DNA of 39,786 bases, from the NCBI GenBank assembly GCA_036502925.1, contig DASXXS010000195.1:1-39786 (forward strand), given 5' to 3'. This stretch comes from VAZQ01 sp036502925. Lineage in GTDB: Bacteria; Pseudomonadota; Alphaproteobacteria; Rhizobiales; Xanthobacteraceae. The notes beneath the pieces were generated by a model. That model searched no databases and was not told the DNA's origin. It saw only the letters and a program-made list of their open reading frames with translations. A program made the translations under genes and the position numbers. Shown here piece by piece: positions 8,190-16,010 of the stretch. Each line of letters opens with the position of its first letter. Within the stretch, counting starts at the first letter, position 1.

Positions 8190-9335
8190 CTATTGCGACA
8201 CGGCCCGATGCAAAAGGCCGCTGATGTCATTATAGGCCGCAAATATCATCAGCATCACAACGATGGCGAGCCCGATGCGAAAGCCCACCTCCTGCGCCCG
8301 TTCCGACAAAGGCCGGCCGCGGACCGCCTCGATGGCGTAGAACAAAAGGTGCCCGCCATCGAGCAGCGGGATCGGAAACAGGTTCAGGAGGCCGATCGAG
8401 GCCGACAGAAAGGCGGAGAGATTAAGCAAATAAGTGATGGCAGTGCCGATGCCGCCGCTGTCCAAGCCTGAGTTCCAGGCATCGCCCGCGACCTCGGCAA
8501 TGCGGATCGGACCACCAAGTTGATTGGCCGATTCACGGCCGACGATGATCCCCGCGACGAAGCAGAGCGAACGCTCAACGACGAAATAGGTCTCTTCCAC
8601 TCCCAGCGCGACAGCAGTCCCCGGACTTTCGGTTTTCACCTTGACGTCGTCGGAGGGGAGCTTGCTTATTCCGAGGACCGCATTGCAGAATCCACGCCGC
8701 GTGGGTGTGGCCTTGATGTCCTCGCGCATTCCGCCGCGATCGATCGTAAGTGTCAGGGTACGGCCCGCGCTTCCCGCAATGATGCGCTGCATGTCCGAGA
8801 AGCCGTCGATGGGGCGGCCATCGATGGCGATGATCAGATCGCCGGGCTTGAGGCCGGCGGCGGCAGCGGCGCTGTCGGGCTGAACCGCGTCGACCCGAGC
8901 CGGCATCACCTGCCTGCCAATGGACATGAAGATACCGGCGAAGATCACGATGGCTAAAATAAAATTAGCGATCGGGCCGGCGACCACGACGGCCGCACGG
9001 GAACCCACGCCCTTGTGGACGAAGCTCACCTGCCGGTCGGCCTCGCTCATGGCGGCGGCAGCCGCGTGATCGGGCACGCTTGCGGCATTCTCGTCGCCGA
9101 AGAACTTGACATAGCCGCCAAGTGGAATGGCGCAGACTTTCCAACGGGTACCGTGGCGGTCGTTGAACCCGAACAGTTCCGGCCCAAAGCCGATGGAGAA
9201 GGTCAGGACTTTGACCCCACACCAGCGGGCCACCAGGAAATGGCCGAACTCGTGGAAAAATACCACTATGGTTAATACAACCAGAAACGGAATGATGCCA
9301 AAAGTGCCCAAACCGTGCAAAAAATCAAAGCTCAT
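8190..9335 (-). CDS. rseP: Site-2 intramembrane zinc protease RseP (MmpA type)
   Basis: Membrane metalloprotease that cuts membrane-bound substrates within the bilayer: anti-sigma factors in E. coli, and PodJ through MmpA in Caulobacter. HEFGH at residues 28-32 in the first membrane helix supplies two zinc ligands and the catalytic Glu, and LLDGGHLLFY near residue 320 supplies the third ligand region. A single PDZ domain (about residues 120-200, with GLKPGDLIIAIDGRPI) lies in between. I chose ATG 9335 (381 residues) because the family begins close to this point; a longer frame to 9365 adds a non-conserved 10 residues. It sits between dxr and bamA, its usual alphaproteobacterial position. Confidence 0.95.
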   Translation of the reverse strand: MSFDFLHGLGTFGIIPFLVVLTIVVFFHEFGHFLVARWCGVKVLTFSIGFGPELFGFNDRHGTRWKVCAIPLGGYVKFFGDENAASVPDHAAAAAMSEADRQVSFVHKGVGSRAAVVVAGPIANFILAIVIFAGIFMSIGRQVMPARVDAVQPDSAAAAAGLKPGDLIIAIDGRPIDGFSDMQRIIAGSAGRTLTLTIDRGGMREDIKATPTRRGFCNAVLGISKLPSDDVKVKTESPGTAVALGVEETYFVVERSLCFVAGIIVGRESANQLGGPIRIAEVAGDAWNSGLDSGGIGTAITYLLNLSAFLSASIGLLNLFPIPLLDGGHLLFYAIEAVRGRPLSERAQEVGFRIGLAIVVMLMIFAAYNDISGLLHRAVSQ

Positions 9336-9383
9336 CGCGCAGACCTCTCGCCCCGGCTTCCTCAACCCGCCCGTTCCGGCACT

Positions 9384-10619
9384 CTAAATCGTCTTTGCGG
9401 CAATTTCGGGCAAGAGTTGGTGGGCCAATAATCTTGCATTCTGGTCAATGGCGATCGCCTCGTCGATGCTTTTCGGCTCTCGGGTAAGGTTGCCGGCCAC
9501 CGCAGCCTCCAGGGTGGCCTCGACCAGGGCCGCAATTCCGGTGAATCCGAGCCTGCTCCCCAGGAATTCTTCGACCGCGACCTCATTGGCGGCATTGAGC
9601 ACGGTCGGGGCCCCACCCCCGGCCTCCAGTGCCCAGCGGGCGAGCCGCAGGGCCGGAAAGCGTGCCAGGTCCGGCTCCTCGAAAGTCAAAGTCGAGGCGC
9701 GCGCCAGATCAAGCCGCGGGGCCGGCCCTGCCAGCCGCTCATCGGGCCAAGCCAGGCAGTGCGCAATCGGGATGCGCATGTCGGGGCTGCCGAGTTGCGC
9801 GATCAATGAACCATCGCGGAATTCGACCAGGCCATGGATGATCGATTGCGGATGAACCAGCACATCGATTTCATCGGGTTGGAGAGCGAAAAGATGGTGG
9901 GCCTCGATGACCTCCAGGCCTTTGTTCATCAATGTCGCGGAATCGATCGTGACCTTGGGGCCCATGGACCAATTGGGATGCCGCAGAGCCTGTTCCGGAG
10001 TGGCGGCCTTGATCTCGGCTGCGGTCTTGGTGCGAAACGGTCCCCCTGAGGCGGTCAGGATCACCCGGCGCACATCCTGGCGCCGGCCGGCGCCCATGGC
10101 CTGGAACAAGGCATTGTGCTCGGAATCGACCGGCAGCACGGTTGCACCGGCAGCCGCCGCCCGGCGCATGAACAGACCGCCGGCGCAAACCAGGCATTCC
10201 TTGTTGGCAAGTGCAACCACGACGCCGCGCTCGGCCGCCGCCAGCGTCGGCTTGAGCCCGGCCGCTCCGGTAATCGCGCCGATCACCCATTGGGCCGGCC
10301 GTTGCGCCGCCTCGACCACGGCGTCCGCGCCCGCCCCCACGGCAATTCCCGTCCCGGCCAGCGCGTCCTTGAGCTCCCGATAGGCGGCAGGATCGCCAAC
10401 CGCGGCGAAACGCGCATTGAGCTCGCGCGCCAGCGCGGCCAAAGCGGCTGCGCTCTTGTTGGCGCTCACGGCTTCGACGCGATAGCGCCCGGGTTGGCGC
10501 TTGATGAGGTCGATGGTGCTGGCGCCGATCGATCCGGTGGCACCGAGCAGCGTGACGCTGCGCTCGACGCCCGCCGAAGCCGGGAGCATGGACTGTGACT
10601 TCGGCCGTTGCGAATTCAT
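9384..10619 (-). CDS. dxr: 1-deoxy-D-xylulose-5-phosphate reductoisomerase
   Basis: Converts 1-deoxy-D-xylulose 5-phosphate to 2-C-methyl-D-erythritol 4-phosphate with NADPH, the committed step of the MEP isoprenoid pathway. An N-terminal Rossmann motif (LLGATGSIGASTIDLI, about residues 24-39) binds NADPH. The metal and substrate site is seen in LPVDSEHNALFQ and SATLMNKGLEVIEAHHLF, followed by the VHPQSIIHGLVEF stretch. At 411 residues it is normal length, with about 20 extra residues at the N-terminus. Products of this pathway feed the UppS step encoded upstream in the same block. Confidence 0.97.
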   Translation of the reverse strand: MNSQRPKSQSMLPASAGVERSVTLLGATGSIGASTIDLIKRQPGRYRVEAVSANKSAAALAALARELNARFAAVGDPAAYRELKDALAGTGIAVGAGADAVVEAAQRPAQWVIGAITGAAGLKPTLAAAERGVVVALANKECLVCAGGLFMRRAAAAGATVLPVDSEHNALFQAMGAGRRQDVRRVILTASGGPFRTKTAAEIKAATPEQALRHPNWSMGPKVTIDSATLMNKGLEVIEAHHLFALQPDEIDVLVHPQSIIHGLVEFRDGSLIAQLGSPDMRIPIAHCLAWPDERLAGPAPRLDLARASTLTFEEPDLARFPALRLARWALEAGGGAPTVLNAANEVAVEEFLGSRLGFTGIAALVEATLEAAVAGNLTREPKSIDEAIAIDQNARLLAHQLLPEIAAKTI

Positions 10620-10652
10620 TGCGCCACCGCATCAAGAGCCAACAGAGGAGAC

Positions 10653-11504
10653 CTACCAGACTACCAAGCCATGCGCGGTGGCCTCGAAGCCACCGCGCAG
10701 GATGCCGATCAGCGCCGCCACGGCGGCAGCGAACACGAAGCCATCGAGTCGATCCATCAGGCCGCCATGCCCGGGGATCAGCTGGCTTGAATCCTTGGCC
10801 CCGAACCTGCGCTTCAATTGCGATTCAAACAAGTCGCCCGCCTGCGCCAGCGCCGACAAGATCGCCGCCACCACGGCAATGGAGAGGAGCCCCGAAAGCC
10901 CCGCCATCTTGGCGACCGCGATGGCGGCGAGCACGGCGGCTGCCAGGCCGCCGATTGCGCCCGACCAGGTCTTCTTGGGACTGACCCGTGCCAGCAGCTT
11001 GGGGCCCCCGATCATGCGGCCGAGGAAAAAGGCTGCGATATCCGTCGTCCAGACGATGGCGAACACGAGCACTATCGCGACGAATCCCGCTTCGCTGTCG
11101 GAGCGCAGCGCGATCGGTGCGATGCCGATCGCGCCGGCATAAGGCACGCCGCCGGCAACCCATCCGCGCTGCCGCGCCGGCGCGATCGCGGCGGTTCCGA
11201 TGGCACCTAGGGCGATCACGACGCCGGCTCCCACCAGGTGGCCGGTGGCGGCGAGCGCGAACGACACGGCCAGCGCTGCCCCCCCCACCATAACGACCGG
11301 GCGGCGTCCGTTGCCGGCAACCAGCGCGCACCATTCCCAGAACACCCCGATCGCCGCGGCACTCCAAAACATCGCGAATGGCCAGCCGCCGAGATAGGCC
11401 GTGCCGATCGCCAGCGGGGCGAGGACGAGCGCCGAGCAGATGCGCCGCGTCAGGTCACCGCTGCCCGGGGTGATCGTGCCCGAAGGATTGACGGGGTCCG
11501 CCAC
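10653..11504 (-). CDS. cdsA: Phosphatidate cytidylyltransferase CdsA
   Basis: Makes CDP-diacylglycerol from phosphatidic acid and CTP, the branch point for all phospholipids, in the inner membrane. About eight hydrophobic segments are visible. The C-terminal signature of the family is complete: KRRFGAKDSSQLIPGHGG followed by LMDRLD. The start is a GTG at 11504, 3 bases after the uppS stop, giving 283 residues. The N-terminal 18 residues are soluble and variable. It lies between uppS and dxr, a common alphaproteobacterial order. Confidence 0.95.
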   Translation of the reverse strand: MADPVNPSGTITPGSGDLTRRICSALVLAPLAIGTAYLGGWPFAMFWSAAAIGVFWEWCALVAGNGRRPVVMVGGAALAVSFALAATGHLVGAGVVIALGAIGTAAIAPARQRGWVAGGVPYAGAIGIAPIALRSDSEAGFVAIVLVFAIVWTTDIAAFFLGRMIGGPKLLARVSPKKTWSGAIGGLAAAVLAAIAVAKMAGLSGLLSIAVVAAILSALAQAGDLFESQLKRRFGAKDSSQLIPGHGGLMDRLDGFVFAAAVAALIGILRGGFEATAHGLVVW

Positions 11505-11507
11505 CGT

Positions 11508-12275
11508 TCACGATCCGGTCTTGGCGACGAGCCCGCCAAATCGGCGTTCGCGACCACGAAATTCGATGATCGCGTGCTCAAGCGTGGCGCGGTCGAAATC
11601 CGGCCAGTAGACCGGGACGAAGACCAGCTCGCTATAGGCCGCCTGCCAGAGCAGGAAATTGGACAGTCGTTGTTCGCCGCTGGTGCGGATGATGAGATCG
11701 GGGTCCGGCAGATCCGGGGCGTCGAGATAGCTCGCCAGCCTGTCGGCAGTCACGTCGGCGAGCGCGACGCGGCCGGCCGCCACCTCGGCGGCAAGCTGCT
11801 GCGCGGCGCGCGCGATCTCCTGGCGCGCGCCGTAATTGAAGGCGACGACGAGCGTGAGCTTGTCGTTGTCCCTGGTCAAATCCTCCGCTTCTTCGAGCAG
11901 GCCCCTGATGTCGGGCGCGAGATCGTCGCGATCGCCGATGACGCGCACATGCACGCCGTTGCGGTGGAGGTCGGCCAGATCGTTGCGAATGAAGCGCCGC
12001 AACAAGCCCATCAGCTCGCGGATTTCGGACGGCGGCCGGGACCAGTTTTCGGCGCTGAATGAGAATATTGTCAATATGCCGATGCCGAGATCGCCGGCGG
12101 CGCGCACCGTGCGCCGCAACGCCTCGACGCCGCGCCGATGTCCCTCCCCGCGCGGCAGGCCGCGCGCCGCCGCCCAGCGCCCGTTGCCATCCATGATGAT
12201 GGCCACGTGCCTTGGAATGATGAATTCGCCGATCGGAACGCTCGGCGCCGCCTTCGACATTTTCATCATGATCAC
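11508..12275 (-). CDS. uppS: Isoprenyl transferase / undecaprenyl diphosphate synthase
   Basis: Adds eight isopentenyl units in cis to farnesyl diphosphate to give the C55 carrier lipid for cell wall and polysaccharide assembly. The family signature HVAIIMDGNGRWAAARGLPR carries the catalytic Asp29, and GHRRGVEALR follows. The C-terminal LIIRTSGEQRLSNFLLWQ and the substrate-binding ELVFVPVYWPDF stretch are also complete. The start is uncertain: GTG 12275 overlaps the frr stop by 4 bases (GTGA) and has the better-spaced AGGGA, while ATGs at 12269, 12266 and 12260 are alternatives that change only the first few residues. Confidence 0.96.
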   Translation of the reverse strand: MIMMKMSKAAPSVPIGEFIIPRHVAIIMDGNGRWAAARGLPRGEGHRRGVEALRRTVRAAGDLGIGILTIFSFSAENWSRPPSEIRELMGLLRRFIRNDLADLHRNGVHVRVIGDRDDLAPDIRGLLEEAEDLTRDNDKLTLVVAFNYGARQEIARAAQQLAAEVAAGRVALADVTADRLASYLDAPDLPDPDLIIRTSGEQRLSNFLLWQAAYSELVFVPVYWPDFDRATLEHAIIEFRGRERRFGGLVAKTGS

Positions 12276-12835
12276 ACGGTGAGAATTTCCCTTTCCTTGC
12301 CGGCCAGCAGCTTGTCGATCTCGCCAATCGTCTCGTCGGTCAGCTTCTGGACCTGCTCGGCGGCGCGCTTTTCGTCGTCCTCGCTCATCTGATGGTCCTT
12401 GAGCAGCTTCTTGAGCACATCGAGGCCGTCGCGCCGGACATGGCGTACGGCGACCTTCGCGGCCTCGACGTATTTGTGCGCCACCTTGACCAGCTCCCTG
12501 CGCCGCTCCTCGTTGAGCTCCGGGATGCGAAGGCGCAGCACCTGCCCCTCGGTCGAGGGTGTGAGCCCCAAGCTGGAATTCGCGATCGCCTTCTCCACCG
12601 CATGCACCATCGAGCGATCCCAGACCTGAACCGAGAGGAGGCGCGGCTCCGGCACGCTGACGGTCGCCAGCTGATTGAGCGGCATGTGGGTGCCGTAGGC
12701 CTCCACTTGGACGGGTTCGAGCAAGCTCGCCGAGGCGCGGCCGGTGCGCAGCCCGCCAAGCTCCTGTTTGAGCGACTGGATGGCGCCCTGCATTCTTCGC
12801 TTGAGCTCGTTGATGTCGTGCGTTGCGCTCGCCAT
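12272..12835 (-). CDS. frr: Ribosome recycling factor
   Basis: Splits the post-termination ribosome together with EF-G. The 187-residue protein matches the whole family: N-terminal helices (MASATHDINELKRRMQ), the GGLRTGRASASLLEPVQVEAYG stretch that enters domain II, then SSLGLTPSTEGQVLRLRIPELNEERR split across residues 90-115, and a long C-terminal helix (VKVAHKYVEAAKVAVRHVRR). The ATG at 12835 is preceded by AGGGGA. It sits in the conserved rpsB-tsf-pyrH-frr order and overlaps uppS by 4 bases. Confidence 0.98.
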   Translation of the reverse strand: MASATHDINELKRRMQGAIQSLKQELGGLRTGRASASLLEPVQVEAYGTHMPLNQLATVSVPEPRLLSVQVWDRSMVHAVEKAIANSSLGLTPSTEGQVLRLRIPELNEERRRELVKVAHKYVEAAKVAVRHVRRDGLDVLKKLLKDHQMSEDDEKRAAEQVQKLTDETIGEIDKLLAGKEREILTV

Positions 12836-12892
12836 GGCAGTCCCCTGAACTCCGTTTTGCTCGACGAAATGCGTGCGGGTTTGAGCTGCTGC

Positions 12893-13645
12893 TCAGGAAT
12901 CGACGACAGTGAAGCGCCCCTCTCCCCGCAAAACCGCCCGGATCGCATCCTTGTCCCGGATCGAGAACACGATGATAGGCATACGGTTTTCCCGGGCAAG
13001 CGCGAATGCGGTGGCGTCCATCACCTTAAGGTCGCGCTCGACCGCCTGCGCGTGGGTGAGGCGGTCGTAGCGCTTGGCGCTCGGGTCCTGTCTTGGATCG
13101 ACGCTGTAGATTCCGTCCACGTCCGTGCCCTTGAGCACCGCCTCGGCGCCGAGTTCGGCGGCGCGCAGCACCGCCGTCGTATCGGTGGTGAAAAACGGGT
13201 TGCCGGTGCCGGCCGCCAGCAACAACACACGGCCCTGCTCGAAATGCCGCGCCGCCCGGCGGCGCTCATACGTCTCGCAGATTTCGGGCATGGCCAGCGC
13301 CGACATGGTACGCGCCGGGACCTGCAAAGCCTCGATGGCGGCCTCGAGCGCGAGCGCATTCATCACGGTCGCGAGCATTCCCATCATGTCGCCGGTGACC
13401 CGCGGCAGGCCCTTTTTCGCGGCGCCGGCGCCGCGAATGAAATTGCCGCCGCCGACCACGACGCCGAGCGTGACGCCGAGCGCGCGGGTGGCCACGAGAT
13501 CGGCCGCGATGCGTTCGAGGGTGGCCTGCTGGACGCCGAAATCGCCGGATTTGCCGCCAGGGTCGCCGCCTTGGCCGCTGTTGTACCCGGCCAGCACCTC
13601 GCCGGAGATTTTCACGATCACGCGACGGTAGATCGGCTTGGCCAT
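12893..13645 (-). CDS. pyrH: Uridylate kinase PyrH
   Basis: Phosphorylates UMP to UDP, a step in pyrimidine nucleotide synthesis. Amino acid kinase fold: RRVIVKISGEVLAG at residues 5-18 binds phosphate, VVVGGGNFIRG follows at about 60-70, and TGDMMGMLATVMNALALE and GTGNPFFTTDTTAVLRA complete the UMP and ATP sites. I use ATG 13645 (250 residues), since the longer open frame adds 50 basic residues unrelated to the family. Compared with the usual 238-241 residues there is a Gly-rich insertion of about 10 residues (NSGQGGDPGGKSGD, around 20-33) just after the first strand. Its place between tsf and frr is standard. Confidence 0.96.
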   Translation of the reverse strand: MAKPIYRRVIVKISGEVLAGYNSGQGGDPGGKSGDFGVQQATLERIAADLVATRALGVTLGVVVGGGNFIRGAGAAKKGLPRVTGDMMGMLATVMNALALEAAIEALQVPARTMSALAMPEICETYERRRAARHFEQGRVLLLAAGTGNPFFTTDTTAVLRAAELGAEAVLKGTDVDGIYSVDPRQDPSAKRYDRLTHAQAVERDLKVMDATAFALARENRMPIIVFSIRDKDAIRAVLRGEGRFTVVDS

Positions 13646-13695
13646 GGCCTGCTCGCTTCCCGATCGCCGCGCCGTATCTCTGTTTGAAGGCCCGA

Positions 13696-13739
13696 CCGGC
13701 AGCACGGCGCAGGAGCGCTGCCGGAGGGCGTGGCCACGC
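13696..13739 (-). other. Strong hairpins in the tsf-pyrH gap
   Basis: In the 100-base gap the transcript can form an 8-bp perfect stem (CCGGCAGC at 13717-13724 with GCTGCCGG at 13696-13703, loop 13 bases), just after a 12-base perfect palindrome GCGTGGCCACGC (13728-13739). Neither is followed by a T run on the transcribed strand. This suggests attenuation or mRNA processing rather than a full stop. No ORF fits the gap. Confidence 0.4.
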
Positions 13740-13745
13740 GGGAAG

Positions 13746-14633
13746 CTAATCGGCCTCCGGCTTCTCAATCCCTTCACCGACCGCGTAGCGAACAAAGCCC
13801 GTCACCCGGACCGGGGCGCCGACCTTGCCTTCGGCTTCCTTGATCGCCTGCGCCACGCTCTTCTCGGGGGCGTGAATGAACGCCTGATCGAGCAGACAGA
13901 CTTCCTTGTAGAAGGTCTTGAGACCTGATTCGACGATCTTGTCGATGACGTTCGCAGGTTTGCCCTGCGCCTTGTACTTGTCGGCAAGCACCTCTTTCTC
14001 GCGACGGACCAGCTCCGGATCAAGGCCGGCCGGATCGAGCGCCTGCGGATTGGCGGCCGCGACATGCATTGCCAGCATGCGGCCGAAGCGCTTGAGCTCG
14101 TCGGCGTCGCCGCTCGATTCCAGCGCCACCAGAACACCGATCCGCCCGAGCCCATCGGACACCGAGCTGTGCACATAGCTGGCGACCGCGCCCTGTCCGA
14201 CCGACAGGAGAGCCGCTCGCCGCAGCGTCATGTTCTCGCCGACCTTGCTGATGGTGTCGGCGAGCGCTTCGGCGACCGTGATGCTGCCGGCCTTCGCCTG
14301 CTTGATCGAGTCCACGTCCGAGCCGGCGCTCAGCGCGACATCCGCGATCATCTTGACCAGCCCCTGAAACAGGTCGTTGCGCGCGACGAAATCGGTTTCC
14401 GAATTGACTTCGACCACCACTCCCTTGGTGGCGCCGACGGCGACGCCGATGAGACCCTCGGCGGCGACCCGGCCGGCTTTCTTGGCGGCCTTGGCCAGCC
14501 CCTTCTTGCGCAAATGATCGACGGCCTTCTCCATGTCGCCGCCGGTTTCCGCGAGCGCGGCCTTGCAGTCCATCATGCCGGCGCCGGTGCGCTCCCGCAG
14601 CTCCTTGACCATCTGTGCGCTGATATTGGCCAT
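13746..14633 (-). CDS. tsf: Elongation factor Ts
   Basis: Nucleotide exchange factor for EF-Tu. The N-terminal UBA-like domain (MANISAQMVKELRERTGAGM, then MDCKAALAETGGDMEKA) carries the TGAGMMDCK signature that contacts EF-Tu. The core ends the N-terminal part with VNSETDFVARNDLFQGLV, and the AMHVAAANPQAL stretch follows. It has 295 residues from the ATG at 14633; a longer frame to 14696 adds non-conserved residues. It follows rpsB by about 109 bases that contain a perfect 18-base palindrome. Confidence 0.98.
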   Translation of the reverse strand: MANISAQMVKELRERTGAGMMDCKAALAETGGDMEKAVDHLRKKGLAKAAKKAGRVAAEGLIGVAVGATKGVVVEVNSETDFVARNDLFQGLVKMIADVALSAGSDVDSIKQAKAGSITVAEALADTISKVGENMTLRRAALLSVGQGAVASYVHSSVSDGLGRIGVLVALESSGDADELKRFGRMLAMHVAAANPQALDPAGLDPELVRREKEVLADKYKAQGKPANVIDKIVESGLKTFYKEVCLLDQAFIHAPEKSVAQAIKEAEGKVGAPVRVTGFVRYAVGEGIEKPEAD

Positions 14634-14707
14634 TGCTGAATTCCTTGATGCCCCTGAATGCCTCGATGCTTCGCGGGTCCGGGCCGGCTTGCACATTTAG
14701 GCACCGA

Positions 14708-14725
14708 CCTCGGATCGATCCGAGG
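14708..14725 (-). other. Perfect 18-base palindrome between rpsB and tsf
   Basis: CCTCGGATCGATCCGAGG is fully self-complementary and lies about 18 bases after the rpsB stop in the 109-base gap before tsf. In RNA it gives a 7-bp stem with a 4-base loop. The downstream transcript (GGTGCC...) has no T run. E. coli has a partial terminator in its rpsB-tsf gap; a similar role here is inference. A DNA-binding role is possible but the position inside an operon favours RNA. Confidence 0.45.
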
Positions 14726-14742
14726 CCGGGACGGCGGCGAAC

Positions 14743-15735
14743 TTACTCGGCGGAAAGTTCCTTGGCCTGTGCGATCCAGCCTTCCATGCGGCCGGGCAGT
14801 CCGACCTCCTCGCCGATCTTGTGCGCGGCCTCGGGGCCGAAAGCGGCAATCTGCCAGTAATGGAAGATACCGAGATCGTTGAATTTCTTCTCGATCGTGG
14901 GCGACACATGGGCGAGCTTCTTGAGGTCGTCGGCGACGCCACGGGGACCGGAGAGGACTTCGTAAGCCGCGCTGTCGGTCGCTGCCGGCAGCTCTTCGCT
15001 GATCGGCTCGGCGGCAGCGCCGGTGTCCACTCCCATCTCGCCCTGGGCGCGCGAAATTCCGTCGATGGCGGCCTTGGCGATGAGATCGCAATAGAGGTTG
15101 ACGGCGCGGCTGGCGTCGTCATTGCCCGGAACCAGAAAGGTGATCCCGTCGGGATCGGAATTGGTATCGACCACGGCCGCCACCGGGATGTTGAGCCGGC
15201 GCGCCTCCTTGATCGCGATATCCTCCTTGTTGGTATCGATCACGAACAGAAGGTCGGGCAGTCCGCCCATATCCTTGATGCCGCCGAGCGCCCGGTTGAG
15301 CTTGTCGCGCTCGCGCTGGAGCGTGAGGCGCTCCTTCTTGGTGTAGCCCTGGGCCTCGCCCGAGCCGAGCATGTCGTCGAGCTTGCGCAGGCGGTTGATG
15401 GACTGGGAGATGGTCTTCCAGTTGGTCAGGGTGCCGCCGAGCCAGCGCGAGTTGACGTAATACTGGGCGCAACGCTTGGCGGCGTCGGCGATGGAGTCCT
15501 GGGCCTGGCGCTTGGTGCCGACGAACAGGATCCGCCCGCCCTTGGCGACCGTGTCGCTGACCGCCTGCAGGGCGCGGTGGAGCATCGGCACCGATTGCGC
15601 GAGGTCGATGATATGGATGTTGTTGCGGACGCCAAAGATGTAGTTCGCCATCTTCGGATTCCAGCGGTGGGCCTGATGGCCGAAGTGCACGCCAGCTTCC
15701 AAGAGCTGGCGCATCGAATAGTCGGGTAGCGCCAT
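14743..15735 (-). CDS. rpsB: 30S ribosomal protein S2
   Basis: Component of the small subunit that binds late and helps recruit S1. The core is plain: SMRQLLEAGVHFGHQAHRWN, MANYIFGVRNNIHIIDL, ILFVGTKRQAQDSI, then RWLGGTLTNWKTI and DLLFVIDTNKEDIAIKEA. The 330-residue protein is about 90 residues longer than E. coli S2. The extension (about 240-330) ends in a compact helical unit reading DDLKKLAHVSPTIEKKFNDL then GIFHYWQIAAFGPEA and GRMEGWIAQAKEL, which looks like the helix-hairpin-helix type module found at the C-terminus of some alphaproteobacterial L21 and NuoE proteins. Start ATG 15735 has GGAG 7 bases upstream. First gene of the long minus-strand block. Confidence 0.97.
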   Translation of the reverse strand: MALPDYSMRQLLEAGVHFGHQAHRWNPKMANYIFGVRNNIHIIDLAQSVPMLHRALQAVSDTVAKGGRILFVGTKRQAQDSIADAAKRCAQYYVNSRWLGGTLTNWKTISQSINRLRKLDDMLGSGEAQGYTKKERLTLQRERDKLNRALGGIKDMGGLPDLLFVIDTNKEDIAIKEARRLNIPVAAVVDTNSDPDGITFLVPGNDDASRAVNLYCDLIAKAAIDGISRAQGEMGVDTGAAAEPISEELPAATDSAAYEVLSGPRGVADDLKKLAHVSPTIEKKFNDLGIFHYWQIAAFGPEAAHKIGEEVGLPGRMEGWIAQAKELSAE

Positions 15736-15836
15736 TGTGATTCTCCGGTTGAGCCGCCGCGGACCCGTGAGCTCCCTCCCTTGCGAGCGGATGGAGCCAC
15801 CGGACGGCCAAAAGCCAAGGTCCGCGTGTGAGATGG
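15736..15836 (-). promoter_or_regulatory. Candidate structured 5' leader of rpsB
   Basis: About 100 bases lie between the predicted start of transcription and the rpsB ATG. CGCGGACC (15826-15819) and GGTCCGCG (15765-15758) are perfect complements 53 bases apart and would close a long stem. Inside it GGCTCC can pair with GGAGCT, giving a branched or elongated hairpin that ends about 22 bases before the start codon. Leaders bound by S2 that repress rpsB-tsf are known in gammaproteobacteria; an equivalent role here is inference from position and pairing only. Confidence 0.45.
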
Positions 15837-15841
15837 CGCGG

Positions 15842-15870
15842 CTTATATAGGTCGCGGCCGGCAAGAGCAA
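15842..15870 (-). promoter_or_regulatory. Candidate rpsB promoter
   Basis: On the minus strand a TTGCTC (-35, 15870-15865) is followed by a 17-base spacer and TATAAG (-10, 15847-15842). Transcription would begin near 15836. It is the best sigma-70-like match upstream of rpsB, in a locally AT-richer patch. A 15-base palindrome overlaps the -35. Confidence 0.5.
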
Positions 15871-15880
15871 GCAGCTTGCT
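15866..15880. promoter_or_regulatory. 15-base perfect palindrome, possible operator
   Basis: AGCAAGCAGCTTGCT has two perfect 7-base arms around a central A and overlaps the -35 of the candidate rpsB promoter, in the 275-base region between the divergent rpsB and PQQ-dehydrogenase genes. The symmetry suggests binding by a dimeric regulator. I cannot name the regulator, and chance is possible. Confidence 0.3.
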
Positions 15881-16010
15881 ACGGCGGGTTTGGGCCCGAA
15901 GCGCCCGCCGATTTGGCATCGTGCAGTCGTGGTGTTTTCGGGTAAGCTGGCCACCCTATCGATGGGGCGTATCCATGCCCTCCGGTTAAAAAACGCAAGG
16001 GAGGAAGATC

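Noticed and set aside
14821..15729. 302-codon open frame on + across rpsB
   Set aside because: Antisense to a ribosomal protein with strong conservation; no start signals.
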